Part shown: positions 44,721 through 57,743 of the stretch, one piece after another | Position numbering within the stretch: position 1 is the first letter of the stretch | Layout: each line of letters begins with the position of its first letter | DNA from: Aspidiotus rigidus | Taxonomy: Eukaryota; Arthropoda; Insecta; Hemiptera; Diaspididae | Direction: 5' to 3' | Assembly (NCBI GenBank): GCA_035079385.1 | Contig: JAVHKY010000028.1 | Coordinates: 2,666,001-2,730,000, forward strand | DNA length: 64,000 nt | Notes under the pieces: generated by a model | Seen by the model: only the letters and a program-made list of their open reading frames with translations | What the model was told of the DNA's origin: nothing | Database searches by the model: none | Program-made: the position numbers and the translations under genes

Positions 44721-47700
44721 GTTCTCCATTATGCCTTTTTAATTTCGTCCATCGACTTAATATTTCTTGCTTCGGACGCCTGTAAATTCTGAACGGATCG
44801 ATCTTCTATTCTTCGCTACACTGTTTACCAAACAGTGACCTCCCATCTTCTTTCTTCCTCGAGGTTGTTTCTTTTTTTCTACTTTTTTATTCCTGCCATG
44901 AAAGTTGAGGAAAGGTTTACAATATCGTTTTTTTCTATCGGGAAACCTACTCTCTGTTTTATGTATAGGATAGCATCCTCAGACAATGTCCGTATCTACG
45001 GCTGACACGCATTCGGTCTTTTCTGGATACTTTATTCCAATATTACCCAAAATGTTACTCCGTTTTCCTGGAATCAATTCAAACTTCTCATAGAATTTGT
45101 ATTTCGATACAAATATAAGAATGGTGAAAACACTCACCCTCAGCCGTTAGGTTAACTCACATTGTTTTCAAGAGGGGGACAATCTTTAAAAAACGGGCGC
45201 ATCCGTATCCGACTTCGGTGATGTCATCAACCTAAGTTAGAATTCGTTCGGGTTATATTAGACTTCGACGTGTACTTCAACACCATCGTTGTCGAAATAT
45301 CTGAGAAAATCCTACTCGCTCAGGATTCTGTACTTCTAAAACCAAGAAATTGAGAACATTTTGACCCTATACGTTCTAGACTGGAGGCCAACGAGCTTGA
45401 TAAAAAGAGTGATGATACACATGCACTCTCATCAACGAAATTGATTCAGATTACTAACCGCTAAGTATGCGTTTACATTGAAATATTGCGGTTAAAAACG
45501 AAAAAGCATATCTGGACGGATGATTTCTTCTGTCTAATTACAGCTTTACCCCACGAAAGGTCATTATATTAATCCTGTAGATCCAGCGATCCTCCACTTC
45601 TCCGGGTAATTACGAAAGTTTTTTTTGTTTTTGGTCAATTATTAAATGACGAGCGCAGTAATGATTTTCTCCGTGTCTGAAATAAAGCCTATTCGGATGG
45701 ACAACAATATTGCATTCGAACATACGAAAATCGAACCCGCATTGCCGGACCAACAAAACCGCAGAGTCTATCTCATTCGAAAACGTTTCTCTCGTTTGTA
45801 TAGAATTGTTACCGATCAGCAGTTCATAAAAATTGAAGATGATTGACAAATTACGAAGAAATTTGAAATTACTGTGAGTAAGACACGATGAATCACCTAT
45901 CTCGTAATAATTACCCTCGTAATTAACCATTGTTTCGGCCGTTAGTCACTGACCATATGTGAATGATTGCCATGGAGATAACTGTAAACCGTGTGAGCCC
46001 TCGAGAACTATCATTCTTAACTTTAAACAGAATACCACAATGTTTCAAAACCACGTCACGCACACATCAGGATTCAACATCGTGTATGTTCATAAGCTAG
46101 GCAGATTCGTCAAAAAATGTAAAGACGGACATCGTGCGGTTGTAAGGAAAAATTGACAGCATTTTCAACGAAATCAACTTTTTGACGTCGGTTCAAAAAA
46201 TCGAATCAAAGAAAATTATACGTGTATAATTAATAAAAGCAACAAAGAAAAAAAAAGGTCAGTTAACTTTTCTCTTCCCCCATGCTCCAGAAATTAATTT
46301 GTCGGTTTATTTGGTTTATGAACAAAAGCCTTTATTTTATCTTTCTATAATACAATCAATAATGCCGCGCTTCAATCTAAAGTAGTTTATAATCTGAAAT
46401 CAGTCTACACCTAGGATCATTCCAACGGGTCACGGGTTTCACTCAACAATATAAAACACTTAGGATGTACGCGCGAGATGAGACTTATTGAACAATTTTT
46501 TCTTCTCTCTCGGTTGGCCTTTGTTTCCCATAGTGTCTCTTTTAATTTTGTAATGATCTAAAAGTCAAAGTAATTAATATCGCATTGTGCACCTTCGCGA
46601 GCTGCCTTACGAAACGAAAAAACGATAATGTCACACACTAGGGCGTCTAATTTATCTTCTCGATCATTGTACCGCATCTAAATTGTGATTCTATTGTGTG
46701 AAAGTAAATCAATTCGATGCGAACCACCCTCCGCATAACTTCGTTTGAACGATTGTTAAAAGTGAAGCTTCAACTCCGCACCCAGTGGTCCAGTCTTAGG
46801 GGGCGCCAATGGTCAGTTGTCTATCAATAAAAAATACACCAATCACGCTTCAAATTAGGTACACATCTTTCACCTGCGTAAAAATATACTGTTCATTACA
46901 TCTAAAAATGACTAATAAGGGCAGATAAATAGATAGTCTCGGAGATTCAATAAGTCGAAAGACGAATCATTATGTTGCATCCATTTTAGGTTAATTAAGC
47001 TAACTTCTTTCCGTTTTATCCGGAAAGAATCGGTCCTTGTTAATTATCTTGAGTTAATATCTCTCTCTCTTGATCTGAATTTTTTTTGTACAAGTCTTTG
47101 CAGGTTCACGATAGGATCGGTATGTGTTTAAATATTTATATCGAATGTAAATTGTTTCTTTTTTTTTTTACAATATTATATTGGCCTTCATTAGAAGAAA
47201 ATATCGTTAATTAGAATACTTATTATGAAGTACAGGGTGCGTTGTGGTATGAGTGTGTGATTCTTTCCACATCTTCGCTTATTTTTTCAATAACTCGTAG
47301 TTCGAGAATTCGTCGCTCGCCTTACTTGACAGAATTTTCAATTCATTTCAAGATCTACTAGAAGATTATGACATAATAAATGAACGGCGCATTCTCTTTA
47401 GGTTCTGACATGGAGGACCTTTGAACGATTTTTCCAAAGTGAGATACGATAAAATATTTAATGAGTTTTCTATTATTCAACGAATGTCAAATCGTCTCGA
47501 CGTAGTTTTGAAGAAAGCTGTTTAGAGTTGAAAGCTGTCTACTTACTAGCTGAAAAATTATCGAGGCCTTCAGTTGAGGAATTATGAAAGTTGTTCTTGC
47601 TAGACTCCCCTTAAAATATTTCCCAAATTTTTAAATCCAACTGTGTTATAATGTTGGAGAGAGTGCTCGCGGCTACTTGGTAACCTATGCGCACTTATAA

Positions 47701-48315
47701 GCAACAAGTTACCTGCAGGTAGTTGCCTCGTATGTAGCTGAGCAGTAAGTCCCAAAAGCACTATGATAAACCTTAGTTAAGCAGGAACGAAAATCTGATT
47801 TCAAGAGTTGTGTCTCTCAAACGGACTGACTGATTGATTTATGTGAGAGATAAGACTACGTTCAATTCTGGAAAGAAATTATCCTGGCTAAAAAAAGAAA
47901 GAAATAGGAAACCAGGCTATTTACCTCACTTTCGTGAAGTCATCTAAAATACTATTAAGAATCATTTGACGAGAATTGGAGGTTTGAAAAGCTCGAAGTT
48001 TCAAAATATATAGATTTTTGTCCATAAATAAGAACGAGAGTAGTGAACAGTAGAATGATCAAAAATTAGTGTACTACATAATCTAATATACAAATATATT
48101 TTGTTCCTTGTTATAGTGGGAATGTCATTTTTGGTCTCTCCCCCCCCCCCCCCCCTTCTGAAGATATTTCAGACACGTTTCCTTTGTTGTCAGAGAACCG
48201 GAATTATAGAAATCAGATATTTGAAGTGAATTTCTAAATATATGGACTTACTCCTGTCTTAGGCGTTGGTATCCTTCATTCTATTTATTGGATGATTAAA
48301 TTCATTTCGTGGTTA
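44721..48315. other. 3.6 kb without recognisable gene
   Basis: No supportable coding region. A minus-strand frame at 45610-45930 and a plus-strand frame at 45959-46156 show no motif that I know. Confidence 0.45.
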
Positions 48316-48440
48316 TTAAGTCATACATGTAGAAAATCGCATGAAGAGAAGAAGACTCTGGGAACGGATGGGGATTGCGGAAACAAAGAGGAAAAATGTT
48401 AGCCCCTTGAATGATGTAATCACGTTCAACAGCGAAATAT
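48316..48440. repeat. Inverted repeat pair, right member
   Basis: Reverse-complement relative of 44596-44720. Confidence 0.6.
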
Positions 48441-51400
48441 TATTGGACGAAACAGGAACCACAAATCCGTTGCCAGGCGATACAGACACTTGAATTGGTT
48501 TCCTAAACATTTTGGGGTACAGAAGTAGAAATGATTAAAATTAATCAAGCTGGGTGCCCTATGTAACGTTATTCATGTTTCCGGCCCCTCCACACCTCGT
48601 GCTAGATCTTTTGTGGAACGTTCTAGCCCTCCGAATCAATGGTTTGCGAATATCTCAGGAATTTGAGCTCCAATCGTGAAGAGTTTCGAACGAAAAATGT
48701 TTCTCGTAAGATATCTCCTAAGATAGTGTTTCTGAATTTTACTATGAGTTGGGTGCCCTTTAAATTGTGTTGGTGATATGGGACGTCGCAAACTTGACAG
48801 GGTGACAATGTCGTATACCCCAACAATTTAATTCCCGTGAGTACGATCGCAATCCACCATCCACAGAAGGGAAGACTTACCTAATCTAAAAGGAAAGCAC
48901 AATCCGTCCCAAAAAGAACAACATTCTGTTATAAGTTTCTCCAAGGCGTGAGCAACCCTCCTCCTGTTTCAAGTGAAAAAGGGACCGTCTAGCTCAGTAT
49001 ACTAGAGAGCATAAATTGGACTTATCAGCCTAGAAAGTTCGTTGAAAGTTGACAGAATGCGATGAGTGAAAGCACAAGGTTCACAGTGGAGAAGCGCAAT
49101 GAGACCTTCAACTTTTTTGAGAGTAATTTAGTGTTTCACTGCTCATGAGGGAAGTGCGTTTAAGATGAAGAAGATGGAGATGGAAAAAATGAAGCGATTA
49201 TTTTGCTTGGAAATTCCACCCTGAACGGTGATAAAGGGTCAGATGAAGTTGGATCCAGCGACGATGAGTGAAGTGTAATTGAATACACATTCCCCACTGT
49301 AGAGTTACTGTATAATTGTATAAAGTTCACTGTATAGTAAATGAAATTTTTCCGAAAATGTTTGTCGTTCAGAACTTTTTCTTGCTCGATTGTTTGAAAT
49401 ATTTTCTGTAATAGACCGGATTTGTACTATCGCTGTACGCACTATCTTGGGATTTTCCCAAGTCTCTCTCTCTCGACTACGTGGACGGACCGGGCGGTGG
49501 TTGAATGAAGCAGTTCAAGTCTATACTTAACATAGGTTGCATGTTTTTGAATTCGTATAGGCAAAGTCACAACTGTTACTTAATCAATTCGAATTGAGAG
49601 GAAGTTAAAATTTCTCTCTTGGAAAAGAAGAAAATCTGTTCACATGGTGAAATTTCGTATCCAATCGTAAATACTTCGTATTAATTGGTTATAAAACTGA
49701 AGAAGAGTAATTTTTCTCGTCAAACGTTTAATTCGATCTTTTGTCTGTTCGCCAAGATATCGACTGTTTTCATACACGATATCGGTTAAATCGTTCCGGA
49801 TTTACACAAAGTACCTCATTCGATCACTGCGCGGTCATCTGCAGTAGCGACGAGAAGATTCTTCGTCTATTCTCCAGACACTTATTGATCCAGAAGTATC
49901 GTTATTTCTAATTATATATTTATGGTAGTATCTGAATCTCGAGGTTAGGGTAATTATTTACGAATTACTCAGTAAGGCCGAGTTAGGAGTTCTTATCAAT
50001 AATCTGTTACGAGCACGTCCGGAGCGATATGAACCCAATTGGAGACTCTGGATAAAATTTATGTGTAAATTATAGGAGGGAACTGAGAACGGAAATTAAT
50101 TGTTAGACGGGATGCAGTCTTCGTATTTCGAAGCGTGATGCCTTGACACTCACTCAAATGTAAGGGAAGAGGGGGGGGGGGAGGAGAAACCCAATTTTTT
50201 TTTTAGTTTTCTCTTCGTGTTTGGGTCGAGAGTGTGGAAATATTTTCCTACCTCTCGTCAATGTGTCGGAATTTTATTCGAATATTAGTTCTAAGATTAC
50301 TGAGAAATCTAACTCTGTCTTCCCTAAATTTTTCTGTGCACATGTCCTTCCTGGTGATTTCACATCCCCGAACTGGACATGCTCTACTACCGCGAGCTAA
50401 CCGGTTGTAATAGTTAGTAGCATCGGTGCACCGCGCGTTTTGGCCTGACCGTATTGAGACAGGTTCACCCCGAGGATTGAAGCAAAGTTACCACGACCTG
50501 TACGGGGATGTTGAAATGTGAGTTTGAAGACCCCGATCTTCGTAGTTTTCTTATCTTACACTCTCAAATATAGGAAACAATGCTCATCCTTCGATAGAGC
50601 GGAAGTAGTTGAATTTAGTGTTAGTTGCCGCTCAGAACTTTTAATGAACTTTTACTGAAGTTCAAATGAACCACCTTAAGGGAAATTTTGCGAGGAAGGA
50701 ACATTTTTTATCGAAAACTTTTCTTGGTTGGAGCCAAATTTTCCGAGATACCTTGAAATTATCGATTTCCTTCAAAAAGCTCAATCAACTTAAGGAGGAA
50801 GTTGAAGTAGTCCACTTTATAGGAAATTTCATGAGGATATTCTTAGGATCATGGACCGTTGGGCAGTCTTCGGCTTTGTGTAAGCGAGGGTGACATTTAA
50901 AACAAGAGCCATCATCGCATGTTGAGAAGATGCGGTAGCTAGATCCATTTTGGAATGAGTTGGGCAGCAGATTCAGGTTGAGATCGTTGATATAAACTTG
51001 CCGCCTGTAGCTTACAACGTGGCCAAACGTGTCATCTTGAGAGGAGACTCTTGATCGTGCATTTTAAAGGCTAGATTTAATTCGAGTTTGTGGGTGAGAA
51101 ATTTTTTGAGCGCTGTATTATTTAGAGACCGTGGGTGAGACGTTTGAAAGGATTAGATTGGTTATCAATGTCAAAATCACGGTACAAAAATGAAAAAAAA
51201 AATAAAACAATAAATTCGACCAAATAGCTTGTGACATTAAAATTTATAGGTTTATACATTATGACGAAGGCAATTTCAAATAAATAAAGATTTAAATTTT
51301 GATAGTTGACTCTCGATTATATCAACTAATGTGGGAATCGGATGGTTGATATGACCGAATGTTGATATAATAAGGAGATTTTACAAAAATGTATTTTATA

Positions 51401-52559
51401 GAGTAAATATTAAGAAATTTAATACTACATATTGTATTTGAACATAATACATCTTTAGGCTACTGTACATAACCTAGTTTTTAAAAGTCAAATCAATCCA
51501 TCTTCTCATCATAATTTGGTCTGCCAATGTTACCTCTTCCTGTTGCTCCATGTAATCCAGGGTTTTCTGTAGGCCTCGAGACCTTCCGCATGACTGATAT
51601 CATTCACGGGGCAAGTGCTGTCATCCTCCTCATCATCATCACTACTATCATTTTTCGTTTGTTGTAGGCTTACAAGTTAAAATAGTGATAAAATTGGGAG
51701 TTGATATGACAGGGAGGAAATTCTTAAGTATACTTGTCGAATCACAAGTTCGCAACTGAGCTCGTACACTCTTATGGACCATATCATTTAATTAGTATAT
51801 TCAATCTCTCTTCCAACTTTGTCGCACGAACTCGTTCCTTCAGCAATAACTTCAATGGCTCATATCCGCTCCATAAAATTGTGCGCCTTTACTTTGGATA
51901 AAATATATCCACACATTGTAGAGATATTTCATCGACATCAATATCTGTTTGTAGAATCTTGAGCATCTCCTCTTTTCCAATCCTTTTTTCTTAGCTAGGA
52001 AAATGTTTATTATTATCCACTAAAGACATAAGTCTCTCTAGAGAACCGCAAGCATTTCACGCTTCTAAATCATATTTTATCCTCAACCATCTTTGGTCTG
52101 TACAATTGTCCCATATCCAGCCCCATTTCTCATAATGGAAATGCTTCAACAACCTTGAGACGTGCCTGTACCCACCTCTCCTCATATACTTCAACAACTA
52201 AGAATTTTCGGTCTCGTTTTCTATTGTTATCAGGGTGCAGAGGACCAAATTTCCCCTCCCAATTTTCAATTTTTCTTCAAACACTCACCATATAAAATTA
52301 TGGAGCATATGATTCGATTAGTTAGTGCATCCAATCTCTGCTCCAACTACGCAGCATGAGCTCGTTCCTTCGGCTCAAACCATAAAAGGATCGTTATCAC
52401 CAATCAGATTCCATCGCGTATATTGAACCTGTTTATGTTTAAAAGGTGGGGAGATTCGTTCCATTTGAGGCTGTGGATCGGGAACGATTATAGAGAGGGC
52501 GTAGTTAATTTTTACGTAGACTTGAAGTTATGTTTTTTACTGTACAGAGAGCACAAGTG
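48441..52559. other. 4.1 kb without recognisable gene
   Basis: Unique-looking DNA. A C-run lies just before it (48140-48155) and a G-run at 50171-50182. The stretch at 51781-51850 resembles 52300-52380 in direct orientation (about 70 bp, moderate identity). Confidence 0.45.
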
Positions 52560-52818
52560 GAAGCGTGCTAATTACCCCACACTCTAGCAGTATATTGCCA
52601 ACAAATTTGACCTTAATTTGACCCAAATTTGGATCCTCATCTTGGCTGTATGTGATCCCAATATCTGTAGTAGAGTTTGAATATCCAATTCTGTACACCA
52701 GCAACCCCGCCCCCCCGCCCAAAAAAAAATCACAACCTTTTGTTTTACCTTGAAACAGAAATGAAATGAGTTTGGCCGCCATCTTGGATTTGGGCCGTAA
52801 GGAGGCAAAATTCGACTT

Positions 52819-54310
52819 ATTTTATTTATTTATTTTATTTAAAAGTAATTATATTATAGTGGTGCCGCCAACAGTCTACAGACAAATAAATTACTGGCGA
52901 TACCACTTCCAAAATTAATAGTAGTACCAAAAACCAGGAGAAAAAAAAAAGAGTAAATAACAAAAACAATAATATAGTCTCCCCACAAACAGTCAAATAC
53001 CCTTCCTCCTACCGACCATCCCCTTGCAAATCCATCAAAACGCTTATGATTTTTTGCTTAAAAGAGCTACGCCCATCAAAGAATATGTCCGTTGTCGGCT
53101 CAATCCGCAAAACCGTGTTGTAAAGCATCATTGCCTGGTTCAGAGCAGAATCATAGTCTTTGGTTCTCGTTGACGGTATCCGGAATAGTTCCCGTGACCG
53201 AGTGGTTTTGATCCGTACCGAGAAATTTATATGACTAAGCAGGGAGGGAGAATCCAGGCGTCCACATAGCAAATCTCTTGAAAAGAGGATCAGGGTCAGG
53301 TCCCTCCTTACTTCCAGGGTTGTAACTTCATATCCCAGGACCAGTTCCCTGTACGATATCGTATAATCATAGTAATTGAAATCTTTGTAGTGAAGAAACC
53401 TAAGAAATCTTTTTTGAGCCCGTTCCAAATTCTGAATGTGTTACGCTCGCAAAGTCAAGTTGTGATCTGATTAGCGAGAAGTAGAGTACCCGAAGAGTCG
53501 CAGTATTATTCAAGTGCCTAGAATGCCTCATCAGCACCCCCATACCACGTCTTGCATTTGTTAATACCTTCATTTCTTTTTTATCGTAATTAAAATTACT
53601 TTGGAATTCTACACCAAGATCTCTGACAGCCTTTAAACTCTGCAGTGCCTGACCCTTGATCTCATAAATAAATTGAACTGCGGTCTCCTTTCGAGTGAAA
53701 GTCATGAAATTGTACTTATTGACATTCAGGGGTAGCCGGTTCTCCTCACTCCACTGTACTAGTCTATTCAAATCTCTCTGAAGCTGCTCGGCATCAACAG
53801 AGCCACTGACCGGCCTAAATAGTTTCAGATCATTCGCATATAGTAGATGAGAACTACCCCCAAGACCTCCCTCAATATCAATCACAAACAGTAAGAACAG
53901 GTATGGACCCAAATTGGATCCCTGCGGAACACCCGAAGGACATTCATATAGATGTGAATTATGACCTTTATATACAACATACTGTTTTCTTCCCCAAAGG
54001 TAAGACCAGAATAATTCTAATAAATCGTTTGAAAACCCTATATCACTCAGTTTTTGTAGAAGTATAGCATGGTCCACTTTATCGAAGGCTTTCTGAAAAT
54101 CAGTGTATATGACATCAACTTGCCCCCCATCTCGTCTATCCAAAACCTGACCAATGTAGTGATTAAACTCGAGAAGATTTGTGAGTATGGACTTTTTCTT
54201 TACAAATCCATGTTGCTGAGAAGGTATGATATGAGTGGTTTGCCAATATAAATTCTGAAATAGAGACGATTCAAATATTTTCATGGGCGTAGGTAGGCCA
54301 GCAATTGGTC
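52819..54310 (-). mobile_element. 5'-truncated CR1/Jockey-like LINE inserted in element R
   Basis: A minus-strand element with its 3' end at 52819 in an A-rich aaataaat-type tail, and truncated at its 5' end within the RT. Its boundaries are set by the flanking element-R sequence, which continues on both sides. Confidence 0.8.
53009..54310 (-). pseudogene. LINE reverse transcriptase, truncated and mutated
   Basis: The frame starts with NHRPIAGLPTPMKIFESSLF (RT finger), then SQQHGFVKKKSILTNLLEF, VIYTDFQKAFDKVDHAILL (first catalytic Asp), PSGVPQGSNLGPYLFLLFV, and the catalytic box LLYANDLKLF, in which the first Asp of the usual ADD is Asn. RDLGVEF and LIRSQLDFASV follow. A deletion with frameshift near 53430 removes the expected WNP stretch, after which ERAQKRFLRFLHYKDF continues in another frame to a stop at 53009. 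The Asp-to-Asn change and frameshift make it inactive. Confidence 0.85.
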
Positions 54311-54770
54311 GATGGTTCGATTCGGATTCAGCGAGTGTTTTTACCCTCATAACCGATGGTTGCCCTAATGTCTCAAGAAATAATGTTGGAATGAAAAAAT
54401 TAGCCATTTTCATGATTTGTCCACCAGTCTAGAAGTTGTGACAATCACGGTAAATAATAGAATAAGATTTTGAATTTAGAAAGTAATGACGATCTCCTTG
54501 AGTGATAATAGAAAGTGATTTACATTATAATGATTTTTTGAAGTATTCCAAGTAAAATGAAAATACCATTATTTTACAATCAAATCAGCTTCTCATTGGT
54601 CAATTCCACATGCTCATTACGCGTAATGGGCAGCAACTTTGCACAATCCGTGTAATGAGGAGCACGTCTGCTTATTACGCATATTGCGCAATTTTACTGT
54701 TCATTACGCGCGTAATGAGCAATTATATGAAGTTCCGGCCTGCCTTTCAGGTGCCCATGCCTTATCAAAA

Positions 54771-57520
54771 TACTTCTTCAAGATATTCATTTCGTTATTT
54801 GTGAAACTCATTGGTGTTTTGGTACTAATGGTTGTTGTGACACTTGGTGCTGAGCTGATCGAAGTTGAATTATCAGCATATTACTCCACTTGCTATACCC
54901 TGGAGCTAAAACCGTATATGAATCCTTATCACCAATCGGACTCCATGGCTTACTCTGAACCTCTCATAATAATACTTTAAAACCTACCAGTGAGAGCAAA
55001 GAGATTCCCAAAGAACTGAAATTTTGTGGAGTGTCGATCGTTTAATGTGGTTCTGAAAGATTTTATAACCCCCGAATCATTTTCTCTTCAGACCGACTGT
55101 TTTTGGATTTCTACTTGAACAGAGTCATCATAACTAGCGAAATTTCATTCGCAAAAATCACGATCATTTTTCAAGGTGGACCCATTCAAATGAGGAACTA
55201 ACTAGAATTCTCTTTCTTAATGAACAATGCGTCACTATACTTCCAACTCTTTGGTGAAGAACTCACCACGATATCACGATTCCGGTGTACGAACAATCAA
55301 CATCTATAAGGACAGGAAATATTTTGTAAAAAGGTTATAAGAAGAAAAGTATTCGCGCGTGTGTTCACAGTTTTTCGTGAACGATCGTTTTGTGACCTCG
55401 AAAAAATGAGATACTACCATTTAAGAAAAGAAGAATGATGATTAAATTACGCGAAGTGTAAATAGAACACCATCGAACTGAGTTTTTAGAAGTGTTGTGC
55501 CAGCTATTATACCCGCGACGACATTATCATTTTATTTCGATATTTCTCTTTTGAAAAAGATACTCTTCTTTATCCGTGGACCCGCTAAGCTGCGGATCAA
55601 TCTTCGCCTAGGAATTTCGTCCTCGTTGTTGTGAAAACGTATCGTGACACTCGAATGAATATTTCGGATTTATCTTCGACTGTGTGGCTTTCATTCAAAC
55701 GGCTGACACATACGAAGTGTAATCGTTTAGAGTTCATCAAAATAGTCTTTTTTAGAAAATGCGGGCACACATAATGTACCTATATAATATTCGTGTACAT
55801 TATAGGTAAAGAGAGTTCTGAAAGTGTATACACACAAGTACGTGACGTTTGCATAGGGTTAAAATATATATATCATTTACTGATGGTACCACAAAACCAT
55901 ATGCAAATAGCTTTGTTACGTATTCGTTGGGGCTTTTGTCTTTATTCAGTTCATATGGAGAAGGCACGAACGTCCTGCTTTCAAACGTAACGCCGCATCC
56001 ATCGCCATTTACTTTACCCTGTGATTTATTTTTGGTCATTTGTGACCGAGTGTACAGGTGAATTAAAATTTTGAACCGGTGAATTCTAGACCTCTTTAAC
56101 GAAAAGAGACAATATTGTGTTTTCAAATTCTGAATTCCTCGAGGAGAAGAACGACGACGACGACGACGACAACAACAACAATAACGAGACAACATCTATA
56201 TAACGATGGAAAGAGACATTGGGAGACATTAATACAGAAAAACTGTCTAGTAACGTGGGTTTTAATGAAATGCAGCAAAGGATCTGTGTTGGGTTAGTGG
56301 CACAGAACACTAGGGAGAGAGAGAGAGAGTAAACGATCGTATTTAAATGTACAAATCGAATATCGCATAAATGTAATGAACAATGATTACACGCGTTTAA
56401 AACGATTATCCTTGTAACGGAACTGGATGGAAAGCAAAGTGTAGGTAATGTTTAATTAAGCGTCGATGAATATAATAACATTATGTCATTCGATACTCCA
56501 GCCTTATGCAACGATATGGTGCAGGAAATTGAATAATAATATCCTCGGCTTATAAATCTATATATTTGATGAAGTTCAGTATGTATGTAGAATAACGAGT
56601 AAAATGTATATCGCTGCTTGTCGCACACAGTGTTGCTTTGAAGTTACGCGGCCTTGATGAGATGATTAAAAAGTTTAAATGAATGAAGAGAAAAAAATTA
56701 ACCTACATACGAAGGAGTAAAATATTGCTATAATGCAGTCCTATTCACGCAACCAGTTTAGCTCTGCAGTATTGTATGAAATACTGCAGTCTCGTATCGG
56801 TGCGTCATCTAAAAGAAGAAAGAAAGAAATGAAATTGAAATATTATGACGCTTATCTTAGAGGGAGTAAATTTACTGAAATAATGCACATGCGAGTACCG
56901 ACGGCGAAAAGTCACATTTCGCTGTAAATTGGCCTTCATTATCATAATCTATGGTTTATTCGCGTATATTTTGACAGTGTGTTACGTGTAGCGCGCAAGC
57001 ATATTTAATGTCTTTCTTCGCGCATTACCAGCCGCAATCATAATCATTTAGTGAACTTCGAGAATGGACGGTCGGCTATTACAACGATCTTCATCAATGC
57101 GAATCCAAGCTCACGACGACGAGGTCTATTTGTATTAATTCGGGCGAAGATGTACTTTGTCAACTCGCCTCATTTATAAACCACTATTTCGTAATATCAA
57201 GATTTGCTGACCAGGTGGCGACAACGTAAACGCAGCACAGATTTCTTCCTTTTTTAGTTAAATTAATGCAAATGAAATGTGTGCTTCGTGCGTCAAATGA
57301 GAACGTTTCTAGTTTGGTAATGACTCGATGATCGACCTAGATATATTATTCTGCTATGTCATTCAAGAAAAGACCCTTGAGGCAGTTTTATCTTCTTTTT
57401 TTTTGGAATGAAATATGCGAAAGTGACTGGGAATCGTAACCAGATTACTGAGGCATGTTATCGAGGAGAAACTCCGGTCAAGTGGTGTACGATTTTTTGA
57501 TATTCTCACACTGTTTCTCC
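54771..57520. other. 2.7 kb without recognisable gene; ACG/ACA and GA microsatellites
   Basis: Simple repeats at 56149-56180 (acg then aca) and 56317-56330 (ga). The remaining frames show no family motif. Confidence 0.5.
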
Positions 57521-57743
57521 AAATAAACGTGTCAAATGATTGGTATATCACTTCAATGACAGAACTCTCTTATTGTTTCCATGATTCTCTGAGGAAATTT
57601 TCGAGATGTCATTTTGTCTTTCTACTGCCCTCGCAAACTCACAACTCACTCCCAATCTACGCCTCAGAGAATTACTACTCAGCCCAAATACCACACCTCT
57701 CCTTTATTAAAGGAAAAGATGACGAGTCGATTCAACTGGTATA

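Larger units (their letters stand above)
52560..54770 (-). mobile_element. Element R, third copy, split by a LINE
   Basis: Read on the minus strand, 54770 down to 54310 follows the left arm of the 23.9-kb copy (palindrome cluster, ttattctatt empty site, ttgagacatt), and 52816 down to 52560 continues with ccaagatggcggc, a T-run and G-run, and the ctctagcagtata tail seen in the right arm of that copy. The interruption is the LINE at 52819-54310. About 14 bp of the host element appear lost at the junction. Confidence 0.75.

Noticed and set aside
45610..46156. Two short frames as host exons
   Set aside because: No motif, splice site pair or second copy supports them.
51781..52380. Direct repeats near 51.8 and 52.3 kb as ends of a mobile element
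   Set aside because: Identity is only moderate over about 70 bp and no defined ends or duplications are visible.
55800..56310. Minus-strand frames rich in Arg/Ser at 56.1 kb
   Set aside because: They arise from the ACG/ACA microsatellite.
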